Source of the DNA: Acetobacteraceae bacterium
GTDB lineage: Bacteria; Pseudomonadota; Alphaproteobacteria; Acetobacterales; Acetobacteraceae
Assembly (NCBI GenBank): GCA_027483125.1
Contig: JAIXVH010000435.1
Span: 1-32,730, forward strand
DNA: 32,730 nucleotides
Direction: 5' to 3'
Part shown: positions 18,179 to 26,980 of the stretch, in pieces
Layout of the letters: every line of letters starts with the position of its first letter
Numbering within the stretch: the stretch's first letter is position 1
Notes under the pieces: generated by a model
Told to the model about the DNA's origin: nothing
Databases searched by the model: none
The model's input: only the letters and a program-made list of their open reading frames with translations
Made by a program: the position numbers and the translations under genes

Positions 18179-18994
18179 TCAGCTCAGCCAGCGCTTGCGG
18201 CGCTTGTAGTGCTTGATGTCGCGATAGCTCTTATGCGCGAGGCCCAGGTAGAATTCCTGCACGTCCCGATCCTTGAGCAGCCGCTCCGTCGGGCCGTCGA
18301 TGACGATCTTGCCGGTCTCCATGATGTAGCCGTGATGCGCGATGGAGAGCGCGACGGCGGCATTCTGTTCGACCAGCAGCATCGACACGCCTTCCTCGGC
18401 GTTGATGCGCGCGATGATGCCGAAGATCTCCTCGACCAGCTTCGGCGCGAGGCCGAGCGAAGGTTCGTCCAGCAAGATCACCCGCGGCTTCGCCACCAAT
18501 GCGCGGCCGATGGCCAGCATCTGCTGCTCACCGCCGGAGAGATAGCCCGCGATGCCTTTGCGCCGCTCCGCGAGGCGCGGGAAATAGCGGTAGACGATGT
18601 CGAAATCGGGCTTCTCCGCACGGCCGGTCAGCGCGAAGGTTGCAGCGGTCAGATTTTCCTCGACCGTCAGGTCGGCAAAGATGCGCCGGCCTTCCATCAC
18701 ATGGAACAAGCCGCGGCGCACCAGCTTGTGCGGATCGCCCTGCAGGATGGGCTGACCATCGAACAGCAGGCGACCATCGGTGACGGCGCCATTCTCCATC
18801 GGCAGCAGCGCCGAGAGCGCCTTGAGGGTGGTCGATTTGCCGGCCCCGTTCGAACCCAGCAACGCCACGATCTTGCCGCGCGGCACGCTGAGCGACAGCC
18901 CGCGCAAGGCCTGGATCGCCTTGGCGTAGACAACCTCGATGTTGTTGATCTCGAGGATCGGCGCGTCGTCGCTCACGGGGTGTATCCTTCGCAT
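18179..18994 (-). CDS. livF: Branched-chain amino acid-type ABC transporter ATP-binding protein (LivF-like)
   Basis: 271 aa; GSNGAGKST Walker A, YLSGGEQQMLAIGRAL signature, RVILLDEPSLGLAP Walker B. Start could also be GTG at 18977. Confidence 0.92.
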   Translation of the reverse strand: MRRIHPVSDDAPILEINNIEVVYAKAIQALRGLSLSVPRGKIVALLGSNGAGKSTTLKALSALLPMENGAVTDGRLLFDGQPILQGDPHKLVRRGLFHVMEGRRIFADLTVEENLTAATFALTGRAEKPDFDIVYRYFPRLAERRKGIAGYLSGGEQQMLAIGRALVAKPRVILLDEPSLGLAPKLVEEIFGIIARINAEEGVSMLLVEQNAAVALSIAHHGYIMETGKIVIDGPTERLLKDRDVQEFYLGLAHKSYRDIKHYKRRKRWLS

Positions 18995-18999
18995 TCAGC

Positions 19000-19030
19000 G
19001 CTGCGCCCCGCGCATCCCGCGGAGCGCAGC
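19000..19030 (-). other. Intercistronic stem-loop between the livK-like and livF genes
   Basis: Plus-strand GCTGCGCCCCGCG (19000-19012), catcc loop, CGCGGAGCGCAGC (19018-19030). The single mismatch becomes a G-U wobble in the minus-strand transcript, giving a 13-bp stem. No U-tract. Confidence 0.6.
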
Positions 19031-19041
19031 ATGGCGGCGTG

Positions 19042-20229
19042 TCAGCTCGCCGCGCCGATGGAGATCCAGTCCGATGCCGGGTTCAAGCGGCGATCGCGCG
19101 CCGAGTATTGATAGACGCGCCCGACGGGGAAGGAGTTGCGCGTCATCGAAATCGGCACGCCCATCAGCCCGCCGGTGTCGAAGTTCTGCAGGCTGCGCGC
19201 GGCGCGCATCATGCTGGCGGCGTTGAGTTCCTGGTTCGCCGCAAGTGTCCTGCGGATGACTTCGGTGCCCAGATGCGCATTCATCCAGCCCTGGAAATAG
19301 GCATGGGTGCGGGGCACCTGGCGGCCCTGGTTCATCTCACGGATCGCCGTGATCTGCGCGCCCGCGGCATCGGCCGCGAAGTTGTAGCAGGAGACGCCCA
19401 TATAGCCGTCAGCGGCCGCACCCGCGCGGTTCATCAGCACGGTGTCGGTCGAATAGAAGGTGCCCATGAAGCGCGATGTCATGCCGGCCTGGCGGGCCTG
19501 CGCCATGAATTCGGGGATCGGCTGCAACACATAGCCGTGGAAGATCACGTAGTCGGGGTTGCGGCGGCGGATCTTCAACACATCGCCAGAGACATCGACC
19601 GAACCTGGTTGCGTGGCGATCTTCTCGACGAGTTGCAGCCCGAGGCGCGTGATCTCGGCCTCGGCGGCCGCGATGGGATCACGACCGAACTCCGTGTCCG
19701 AATGCACCAGCACCACCGATGCACCGCGACGCTGCGAGGCGATGTAGCGCAGCAGCACGCGCATCTGATCGCCATAATTGGGCCCAGGGATCCACTGGTT
19801 CGGAAACGCCTGCGGGTCGTCGATCTCGACCGAGAAGGAGGCGCCGGCCATCACCGTGGTCCCGCGGCGGTTCAGCTCCGGGTTGATGGCCTTCTGGAAG
19901 CCGGTGGAATCGCCGAAGAAGACGGGGATCTGATGCTGGCTGGTCAGCCGCGTGAAGATGGCCACGGCCTGATCCACGCGGTAGCCGGAATCCTCGTTCA
20001 CATAGCGGATGCGGCGGCCCTGTACACCGCCGGCGCGGTTCAGCCATTCGAAGTAGTCGCGCGCACCTTCGAAGCCTTCGACACCTGCGAAGGCGAAGAC
20101 GCCCGACATCGGGTTGGCGGCGCCGATGACGATCTCCGGTGCCTGCGCAAAGGCGCGGCCGGATGCATTGGCGACGAGCGCGGCACCAAGGCCGAGCGCG
20201 CCGATCTGGCGACGGGAAACTACGGTCAT
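19042..20229 (-). CDS. ABC transporter substrate-binding protein (LivK-like)
   Basis: 395 aa from ATG 20229; MTVVSRRQIGALGLGAALVANASGRAFAQAPEIVIGAANPMSGVFAF. The upstream extension of the listed ORF overlaps livM and is not used. Confidence 0.92.
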   Translation of the reverse strand: MTVVSRRQIGALGLGAALVANASGRAFAQAPEIVIGAANPMSGVFAFAGVEGFEGARDYFEWLNRAGGVQGRRIRYVNEDSGYRVDQAVAIFTRLTSQHQIPVFFGDSTGFQKAINPELNRRGTTVMAGASFSVEIDDPQAFPNQWIPGPNYGDQMRVLLRYIASQRRGASVVLVHSDTEFGRDPIAAAEAEITRLGLQLVEKIATQPGSVDVSGDVLKIRRRNPDYVIFHGYVLQPIPEFMAQARQAGMTSRFMGTFYSTDTVLMNRAGAAADGYMGVSCYNFAADAAGAQITAIREMNQGRQVPRTHAYFQGWMNAHLGTEVIRRTLAANQELNAASMMRAARSLQNFDTGGLMGVPISMTRNSFPVGRVYQYSARDRRLNPASDWISIGAAS

Positions 20230-20261
20230 GTGATCCTCCTCCAGGTTGTTTGTTGTGCGGT

Positions 20262-21305
20262 TCAGGTGCGGAACGGCCAGAGCGCGAAGAAGCGGCGGAT
20301 GCGCCGCCAGATCTCGGCCAGGCCCATGGGTTCGAAGATCAGGAAGCCCACGATCAGAAGCCCGAAGACGATGAGCCGGATGGGCGCGATGTAGATCGAT
20401 GCATCCGGCCACCATGGCGTGACCAGCTGCGCGGACAGCTTCAGCAATTCGGGCACCAGCGTCATGAAGGTGGCGCCGAAGATGCCGCCGATGATGGTGC
20501 CGGCACCGCCCACGATGACGGCGGCGAGGTAGAAGATAGACGCCTCGGCTGGGAAGCTTTCCGGGCGCACCACGCGGAACAGATAGGCCCATAAGCCGCC
20601 CGCGACGCCCGCATAGAACGAGGACAGCGCGAAGCTGGTGAGCTTGTATTGCAGCAGCGAGATGCCGATGATCTCGGCCGAGATGTCGCGGTCGCGGATG
20701 GCGATGAAGGCGCGTCCCACGCGGGTGCGGAACAGGTTGCGCGCCAGCAGCACCGCCAGCACCGTGATGGGCATGACGAGCCAGTAGAGCGTTTCGGCGG
20801 TGGCCAGTTCGAAGCCGAAGATCTTCGCGGTGGGCACGTTCAAGCCGCGGATGCCGCCGGTGACCGATGTCCAGTTCAGGAAGACGAAGCCCAGGATGAC
20901 CGCCGCCGCGAGCGTGGCGATGGCCAGATACAGCCCCTTGATGCGCAACGATGGCAATCCGACCAGCACACCGATCGCCGCCGCCATGGAGCCCGCCGCG
21001 ACCAGGTTCAGCAGCACCGGCGTGTCATGACGCCCATCCAGGAAGGCGACGGTATAGGCGCCCAGCGCCATGAAGGCGGCGTGGCCCAGCGAGACCTGGC
21101 CGGTATAGCCGGTCAGGATGTTGAGCCCGGTCGTGGAGATGATGTTGATCATCACCAGAACCGCCAGGAACATCCAATAGCCGGATGCGATGAACGGATA
21201 GAGCACCAGGATCGCCAGCAGAATCGCGAACCAGACGCGCTGCGTGTCGGTCTTGAAGATCGCCTCGTCGGCGCCGTAGCTCTGTTTGGCTGTGCCGATC
21301 TTCAC
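20262..21305 (-). CDS. livM: Branched-chain amino acid-type ABC transporter permease (LivM-like)
   Basis: 347 aa hydrophobic; LNILTGYTGQVSLGHAAFMALGAY and GGAGTIIGGIFGATFMTLVPELL. Confidence 0.93.
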   Translation of the reverse strand: MKIGTAKQSYGADEAIFKTDTQRVWFAILLAILVLYPFIASGYWMFLAVLVMINIISTTGLNILTGYTGQVSLGHAAFMALGAYTVAFLDGRHDTPVLLNLVAAGSMAAAIGVLVGLPSLRIKGLYLAIATLAAAVILGFVFLNWTSVTGGIRGLNVPTAKIFGFELATAETLYWLVMPITVLAVLLARNLFRTRVGRAFIAIRDRDISAEIIGISLLQYKLTSFALSSFYAGVAGGLWAYLFRVVRPESFPAEASIFYLAAVIVGGAGTIIGGIFGATFMTLVPELLKLSAQLVTPWWPDASIYIAPIRLIVFGLLIVGFLIFEPMGLAEIWRRIRRFFALWPFRT

Positions 21306-21308
21306 GGG

Positions 21309-22205
21309 TTACAGCCTTTCGATCTCATGCGTGCCGAACAGGCCGTAGGGCCGCACGACCAGCACGAGAAGCAGGATGGAAAAGGTGGCCAGCAGCTTGA
21401 ATTCGCCACCGAAAAGACGACCGACCATGGCCTCCAGCCAGCCGATGAACAGGCCCGCGATCAGCGCGCCCACGATGGAATCGAGCCCACCCACGATCAC
21501 CACGACGAAGACCGAAAGCCCGAACAGCCCCATCGACGACGATATGCCGCCGACCGAGCCCACCAGCACGCCGGCCAGCGCCGCGACCATCGCCGCGACC
21601 ATCCAGGAAAATGCGAAGACGCCGGGCACGTTGATGCCGACCGATGAAGCCGCGGCCCGGTCTGTCGCGGTGGCGCGCAAGGCCACGCCGCCGCGCCAGA
21701 AGGCGAAGACCAGCAGCATGACCGCAATGCCGGCCGCGGCGATCAGGAAGGAATAGCCGGTCTTGGCAGGCACCAGGGCCTCGCCGATGAAAATCGGCGC
21801 CTGCGGCAGGAACTCCGGCAGGCGGCGCGGCTCTGCGGTCCAGATCAATTCCACCATGCCGATCAGGATGGAGGTCAGCCCGATCGTGACCATGAAGACC
21901 GAAACCGGATTATCCTTCAGCAGCGGACGGATCATCGTGCGCTCGATCACGCCGCCAACCACGGCGGAGACGAGCAGCGTCAGCGGCAGCGCCAGCCAGA
22001 AGGGCAGCTGAAAGCCGGCGGCGAAGCCATAGAAGACGAAGGCGCCGATCATCATCATCTCGCCGATCGCGAGGTTGATCACGCGGGTCGCCTTGTAGAT
22101 GACGACGAAGGCCACGCCGGTCAGCGCCATCAGCGAGCCGGTGCCCAGGCCCGCCAGGCTGGTCTCCACCAGGTCGATCCAGTCGAGTTGCGCCCAGCGT
22201 TCCAT
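21309..22205 (-). CDS. livH: Branched-chain amino acid-type ABC transporter permease (LivH-like)
   Basis: 298 aa hydrophobic; GLGTGSLMALTGVAFVVIYKATRVINLAIGEMMMIGAF and GGLDSIVGALIAGLFIGWLEAMV. Confidence 0.93.
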   Translation of the reverse strand: MERWAQLDWIDLVETSLAGLGTGSLMALTGVAFVVIYKATRVINLAIGEMMMIGAFVFYGFAAGFQLPFWLALPLTLLVSAVVGGVIERTMIRPLLKDNPVSVFMVTIGLTSILIGMVELIWTAEPRRLPEFLPQAPIFIGEALVPAKTGYSFLIAAAGIAVMLLVFAFWRGGVALRATATDRAAASSVGINVPGVFAFSWMVAAMVAALAGVLVGSVGGISSSMGLFGLSVFVVVIVGGLDSIVGALIAGLFIGWLEAMVGRLFGGEFKLLATFSILLLVLVVRPYGLFGTHEIERL

Positions 22206-22207
22206 GG

Positions 22208-23032
22208 TCAGGCGGCCTCCACGCGCGGGGCTTCGGCGGCGGAGCCGAGATAGGCGCGGATCACATCCTCGTTGCTGCGCACCTCCGCGGGCGTGCCGGC
22301 GGCAATGCGGCGGCCGAAATTCAGCACGCAGATATGGTCGGAGATATCCATCACCATGCCCATGTCATGTTCGACCAGCAGCACCGTGACGCCCCATTCG
22401 TCGCGCACATCGAGGATGGCGCGCGCCATGTCCTCGGTCTCCTCGCGGTTCATGCCGGCCACGGGTTCGTCCAGCATCAGGATGCGCGGCCGCATGGCCA
22501 GCGCGCGCGCGAGTTCCACCTTCTTCTGCAAGCCATAGGGCAGGATGGCGACCGGCACGTTACGGATATGGTCGAGCTCCAGGAAGTCGATGACATCGCG
22601 CTCGATCTCCTCGCGCAGTTGCATCTCCTCACGCCGCGCGCGGCCATAATAGAACAGCGCGTCCAGCACATTGCTCTTCAGGTGCGCATGGCGGCCGAGC
22701 TTGATGTTGTCGAGCACGGTCATGCCACGGAACAGCGCGATGTTCTGGAAGGTGCGCGCCAGGCCGAGCTTGGCGCGAGAGCGCGCCGGCACCGCGGTGA
22801 TGTCGACGCCATCGAGCCGCACGGTACCGGTCTTGGGCTTGTAGAAGCCAGAGATCGCATTGAACGCCGAGGTCTTGCCAGCGCCATTGGGGCCGATCAG
22901 CGCGGTGATGGAACCTGGCGCCACATCCAGCGACACGCCGTCCAGCGCCTTCACGCCGCCAAACTGGAGGGAGAGATTCTCGACTTCCAGCCGTGCGGCC
23001 ACTGGCCGCGCCGTCGTGTCCTCCTTGCGCAT
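22208..23032 (-). CDS. livG: Branched-chain amino acid-type ABC transporter ATP-binding protein (LivG-like)
   Basis: 274 aa; GPNGAGKTSAFNAISGFYKPKTG, LARALAMRPRILMLDEPVAGMNREE, VTVLLVEHDMGMVM. Confidence 0.93.
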   Translation of the reverse strand: MRKEDTTARPVAARLEVENLSLQFGGVKALDGVSLDVAPGSITALIGPNGAGKTSAFNAISGFYKPKTGTVRLDGVDITAVPARSRAKLGLARTFQNIALFRGMTVLDNIKLGRHAHLKSNVLDALFYYGRARREEMQLREEIERDVIDFLELDHIRNVPVAILPYGLQKKVELARALAMRPRILMLDEPVAGMNREETEDMARAILDVRDEWGVTVLLVEHDMGMVMDISDHICVLNFGRRIAAGTPAEVRSNEDVIRAYLGSAAEAPRVEAA

Positions 23033-23123
23033 CCCAAACCCCGAAAGGCGGGTCCGGGCGAGTTGTCCTCGTCTCCGTCGCCGCGACGTTTCCCTGTTTC
23101 AGCCCGGCTGGAGGCTTGAGCCT

Positions 23124-23145
23124 CGTCATCGAACTTTCAATGACG
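23124..23145. promoter_or_regulatory. 22-bp near-perfect palindrome upstream of the liv-type operon
   Basis: CGTCATCGAACTTTCAATGACG; 18 of 22 positions self-complementary, in the 208-bp non-coding region upstream of livG. Confidence 0.5.
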
Positions 23146-23240
23146 GTAGCCTTCTTCGTCGCGGCTTGTGAAGGGGCAAGACGCACCTGCAAAAGGCGTC
23201 GATCAGGGGTTTGTTCTGACGTTCTCTTTGCGCAGGCGCA

Positions 23241-23558
23241 TCAGTCCTCGTCGAGCAGGCTCGCCAATTTCAGTGCGACGCCCTTCGAGCCTTCAACCTT
23301 CAGCTTGCCGGTGGCGAAGGCCAGCATCGGGCTGAGCCGGCCGGCGATCAGCTTCGCCAGGTCTTCCGAGGAGAGCGCAAGCACCGTATCGGCCGCCGCA
23401 TCGGCGGGCGCTTCCTCGATGCTGGGCTCGCCGCCGGTGCCGTCGAGCAGCAGCGATGTCTCGCTGTCGGTGAGGTCGAAGCGGATGCGGTAGCCCAGGC
23501 TGCGCAGATTGGGCCCGCGGGCGCGCATGCGCGTGAGCAGTTCATCGGTATCGGGCAT
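23241..23558 (-). CDS. SCP2 sterol-binding domain-like protein
   Basis: 105 aa from ATG 23558; YRIRFDLTDSETSLLLDGTGG...LALSSEDLAKLIAGRLSPMLAFATGKLKVEGSKGVALKLASLL is the SCP2 C-terminal pattern. Confidence 0.85.
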   Translation of the reverse strand: MPDTDELLTRMRARGPNLRSLGYRIRFDLTDSETSLLLDGTGGEPSIEEAPADAAADTVLALSSEDLAKLIAGRLSPMLAFATGKLKVEGSKGVALKLASLLDED

Positions 23559-23601
23559 GTCGTGATGTCCTTCACTCAAAAGTGACGTTAGCAAGATTTG
23601 C

Positions 23602-23617
23602 TTGACCTTTACGTCAA
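23602..23617. promoter_or_regulatory. LiuR/MerR-like palindromic operator candidate in the divergent SCP2/fadD promoter
   Basis: TTGACCTTTACGTCAA, one change from a TTGACGTWWACGTCAA palindrome. A related half-site TGACGTTA lies at about 23583-23590. A MerR regulator is encoded in the operon. Confidence 0.5.
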
Positions 23618-23663
23618 TCGATCGCATTCTCCACAGCAAGAAGCAATATGGTGGGAGGACACC

Positions 23664-25388
23664 ATGGATGGCATGCCGAGTGGAACCGTTGATTCGGCGC
23701 AGCACCCCTGGCTGCGCGCCTACCCGAAGGGCGTCGACTGGTCGCTGACGCTGGCGCCGGACGAAACGCTGGTGTCCATGTTCGATACCGCCATCGCGCG
23801 TTTCAGCGCCCGGCCGGCGATGGATTTCCTCGGCCGCCACTGGAGCTACGCCGAACTCGGCGATGCTGTGGCGCGCGCGGCGGAGGGCCTGCGCAGGCTT
23901 GGAATCACGCCTGGCGCGCGCGTCGGGCTCTGCCTGCCCAACACGCCGTTTCACATCATCGCCTATTTCGCCGCGCTCAAGGCCGGCGCGATCGTGGTGA
24001 ATTTCAGCCCGCTCTATGTCGAGGAGGAACTGGCCGCGCAGGCCAAGGATTCCGGCACCGAGTTGATGATCACCGTCGATCTCGACCCGATGCTGCCGCG
24101 CATCCTGCAGATGATGGAACGCGCGGATTGCCCGGTGCGGCGCGTGGTCGTGGCACGCTTCTCGGATGCATTACCGGGGCTGAAGGGCATGCTGTTCCGG
24201 CTGTTGAAGCGCAGATCCATCGCACCAATTCCGCAAGGCAATGGGCGGGTTTCGCACTTCACCTCGCTGCTCGACGCGCCGCCCATGGTGCAGCCGCCAG
24301 CCATCGAAGCCTCGGCCATCGCCGTGCTGCAATACACCGGCGGCACCACCGGCATACCCAAGGGCGTGCAGCTCACCCACGCCAATCTCAACGCCAATCT
24401 GCGGCAGATGGAGGCGTGGTTCACCATCGCGCGTCCGGGCGAGGAACGCATGCTGGCGGTGATCCCCTTCTTCCATGTCTTCGCAATGACGGTGGCGATG
24501 AACAGCGCGATCGCGATGGGCGCGGAGATCGTGATGCTGCCGCGCTACGAATGGAAGATGCTGCTCGGCACGCTGCGCCGCACGCGGCCCACGATCTTCC
24601 CGGGCGTGCCCACGCTGTTCAAGGCCTGCCTGGACAATGGCGCGACGCGCGATGACCTGGCCAGCGTGCGCGCCTGCATTTCCGGCGGCGCGCCATTGCC
24701 CGCCGCGGTGAAGGAGCAATTCGAAAGCCTGGCCGGATGCACCATGGTCGAAGGCTATGGCCTGACCGAAGCAAGCCCGGTTTGCTTCTCCAACCCCTTC
24801 GAGGCGGAGAATCGTGCCGGTACCATCGGCTTGCCATTGCCCGGAATCCACGCGGAAATTCGTGACCTGGAAGACCCGTCGAGGGTGCTCGGCATCGGTG
24901 AGAAAGGCGAGCTTTGCCTCCGTGGTCCCAATGTCATGACGGGCTATTGGAACCGACCGGAAGACACGGCCCAGGTGCTGGCATCCGATGGTATGCTGCG
25001 CACCGGCGATGTCGGCATCATGGATGCGGAAGGCTATGTCACACTGGTTGACCGCATCAAGGACCTGATCCTGGTCTCCGGGTTCAACGTCTATCCGCGC
25101 GTGATCGAGGAGGCGCTGTACCGCCACGCCGAGGTCGCGGCCGCCACCGTGGTCGCCATGCCTGACGAGTATCGCGGCGAGGCGCCGGCCGCCTTCGTGC
25201 AGCCCAAGCCTGGCGCGGTGCTGACACCCGATGAACTGCGCGCCTTCCTGGCCGACAAGCTGAACGCGGTGGAAATGCCGCGGCTGATCGAAGTGCGGCC
25301 GACATTGCCTCGGACCGCCGTGGGCAAGCTGTCCAAGAAGGAATTGCAGCAGGAGTTGCGCGAACGCGCCGGCAGCAGGGCCGCCTGA
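23664..25388 (+). CDS. Long-chain fatty acid-CoA ligase (AMP-binding)
   Basis: 574 aa from ATG 23664; VLQYTGGTTGIPKGVQLTHANL, VEGYGLTEASPV, LRTGDVGIMDAEGYVTLVDRIKDLILVSGFNVYPRVIE. Confidence 0.93.
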   Translation: MDGMPSGTVDSAQHPWLRAYPKGVDWSLTLAPDETLVSMFDTAIARFSARPAMDFLGRHWSYAELGDAVARAAEGLRRLGITPGARVGLCLPNTPFHIIAYFAALKAGAIVVNFSPLYVEEELAAQAKDSGTELMITVDLDPMLPRILQMMERADCPVRRVVVARFSDALPGLKGMLFRLLKRRSIAPIPQGNGRVSHFTSLLDAPPMVQPPAIEASAIAVLQYTGGTTGIPKGVQLTHANLNANLRQMEAWFTIARPGEERMLAVIPFFHVFAMTVAMNSAIAMGAEIVMLPRYEWKMLLGTLRRTRPTIFPGVPTLFKACLDNGATRDDLASVRACISGGAPLPAAVKEQFESLAGCTMVEGYGLTEASPVCFSNPFEAENRAGTIGLPLPGIHAEIRDLEDPSRVLGIGEKGELCLRGPNVMTGYWNRPEDTAQVLASDGMLRTGDVGIMDAEGYVTLVDRIKDLILVSGFNVYPRVIEEALYRHAEVAAATVVAMPDEYRGEAPAAFVQPKPGAVLTPDELRAFLADKLNAVEMPRLIEVRPTLPRTAVGKLSKKELQQELRERAGSRAA

Positions 25389-25831
25389 TGGAACACCCCG
25401 CGCCCGCAACGCCCGAGCTGTTTTCCATCGCGCAGCTCGCTGAGGAACTGGGCATCACGCATCGCGCCATTCGCTTCTACGAGGCCAAGGGGCTGATCAA
25501 GCCGCTACGGCTTGGCACCACGCGCGTCTTCGGACGCCGCGATCGCGCGCGGCTGCAACTGGTGCTGCGCGGCATCCGCCTTGGCTTCACGCTGGCGGAG
25601 GTGGGCGAATACCTCGATCTCTACGACACGGACCGCACCAAGCGCGGGCAGATCCGACTGCTGCTCGACAAGGTGCGTGAGCGGATCGCAGCGCTTGAGG
25701 CGCAGCGCGCTGATCTTGAACAAGCGCTGGCGGAGTTGAACGATATCGCCGCCCAGGCCCAATCCGCGTTGAACCAGTCCGCCTTGACCCAGTCCAATGA
25801 AACCGCCGGCACGAAACGCCGGGCTCAATAG
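25388..25831 (+). CDS. MerR family transcriptional regulator (LiuR-like)
   Basis: 147 aa; FSIAQLAEELGITHRAIRFYEAKGLIKPLRLGTTRVFGRRDRARLQLVLRGIRLGFTLAEVGEYLDLYD. Start overlaps the fadD stop. Confidence 0.9.
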   Translation: MEHPAPATPELFSIAQLAEELGITHRAIRFYEAKGLIKPLRLGTTRVFGRRDRARLQLVLRGIRLGFTLAEVGEYLDLYDTDRTKRGQIRLLLDKVRERIAALEAQRADLEQALAELNDIAAQAQSALNQSALTQSNETAGTKRRAQ

Positions 25832-25843
25832 GGAAGCACCAGC

Positions 25844-26980
25844 ATGACCGACATCGTGATCGCAGCCTATCGCCGCAGCCCTTTCCACTTCGCGCACAAG
25901 GGAGAGCTCGTGAAGCTGCGCCCCGACGAGATGACCGCGCAGGTGGTCAAGGCGCTGGTGGCCGAGACCGGCATCGATGCGCAAACCGTCGAAGACATCG
26001 TCGTCGGCTGCGCGTTTCCCGAAGGCGAGCAGGGGCTGAATGTCGCAAAGCTGATCGCCTTCATCGCGGGACTGCCGCAAAGCGTGGCGGGTGCGACGGT
26101 CAACCGCTTCTGCGGCAGTTCCATGCAATCGATCCACCAGGCCGCGGGCGCCATCCGCATGGGTGCGGGCGAGGCGTTTCTCTGCGCCGGTGTCGAGAGC
26201 ATGAGCCGCGTGCCGATGATGGGCTTCAACCCGATGCCGCATCCGGGCCTGATGAAGGAGTTCCCGCAGGCACTGATCGGCATGGGCGAGACCGCCGAGA
26301 ATGTCGCCCGCCGCTACCAGGTGACGCGCGCCGACCAGGAGGCCTTCGCGGTGCGCAGCCACCAGAAGGCCGCGGCCGCGCAGGCCGCCGGCAAGCTCTC
26401 GGATGAGATCGTGCCGATGCAGTTCAACGGCAAGACGGTCTCGACCGATGGTTGCATCCGCGCGGAGACCACCGCGGAAGGCCTCGCCGGCTTGAAGCCC
26501 GCCTTCCGGGCGGATGGCACGGTGACGGCCGGCACCTCCTCGCCGCTGACCGATGGCGCGACGGCGGTGCTGGTCTGCACGGCCGAATATGCCACGCGGC
26601 ACGGGCTGAAGCCGCTGGCGAAGATTCGCTCCATCTCGGTCGCCGGCTGCGCGCCGGAGATCATGGGCATGGGACCGGTCGAGGCCTCGAAGAAGGCGCT
26701 GGCCCGCGCCGGCATCACCGCGCAGCAACTGGATGTCGTCGAACTGAACGAGGCCTTCGCCAGCCAGGCCATCGCCTGCATGCGCGAGCTTGGCCTGGAC
26801 GAAGCGAAGGTGAACCTCGACGGCGGCGCAATCGCGCTCGGCCATCCGCTGGGCGCCACCGGCGCGCGTATCACCGGCAAGGCAGCGGCGGTGTTGCAGC
26901 GTGAGGGCGGGCGCTTCGCCCTGGCCTCGCAATGCATCGGCGGCGGCCAGGGCATCGCGACCGTGCTGGAGGCGGTGTGA
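25844..26980 (+). CDS. Acetyl-CoA C-acyltransferase (thiolase)
   Basis: 378 aa; VNRFCGSSMQSIHQAAGAIRMG, ELNEAFASQAIAC, LDGGAIALGHPLGATGARI, FALASQCIGGGQG. Confidence 0.95.
   Translation: MTDIVIAAYRRSPFHFAHKGELVKLRPDEMTAQVVKALVAETGIDAQTVEDIVVGCAFPEGEQGLNVAKLIAFIAGLPQSVAGATVNRFCGSSMQSIHQAAGAIRMGAGEAFLCAGVESMSRVPMMGFNPMPHPGLMKEFPQALIGMGETAENVARRYQVTRADQEAFAVRSHQKAAAAQAAGKLSDEIVPMQFNGKTVSTDGCIRAETTAEGLAGLKPAFRADGTVTAGTSSPLTDGATAVLVCTAEYATRHGLKPLAKIRSISVAGCAPEIMGMGPVEASKKALARAGITAQQLDVVELNEAFASQAIACMRELGLDEAKVNLDGGAIALGHPLGATGARITGKAAAVLQREGGRFALASQCIGGGQGIATVLEAV

Noticed and set aside
19039-20394. 451-aa plus-strand ORF
   Set aside because: Antisense to the livK-like gene; no motif.
20230-20592. 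N-terminal extension of the livK ORF (listed to 20592)
   Set aside because: Overlaps livM coding sequence. The signal-peptide start MTVVSRRQIGALGLG at 20229 is the natural start.
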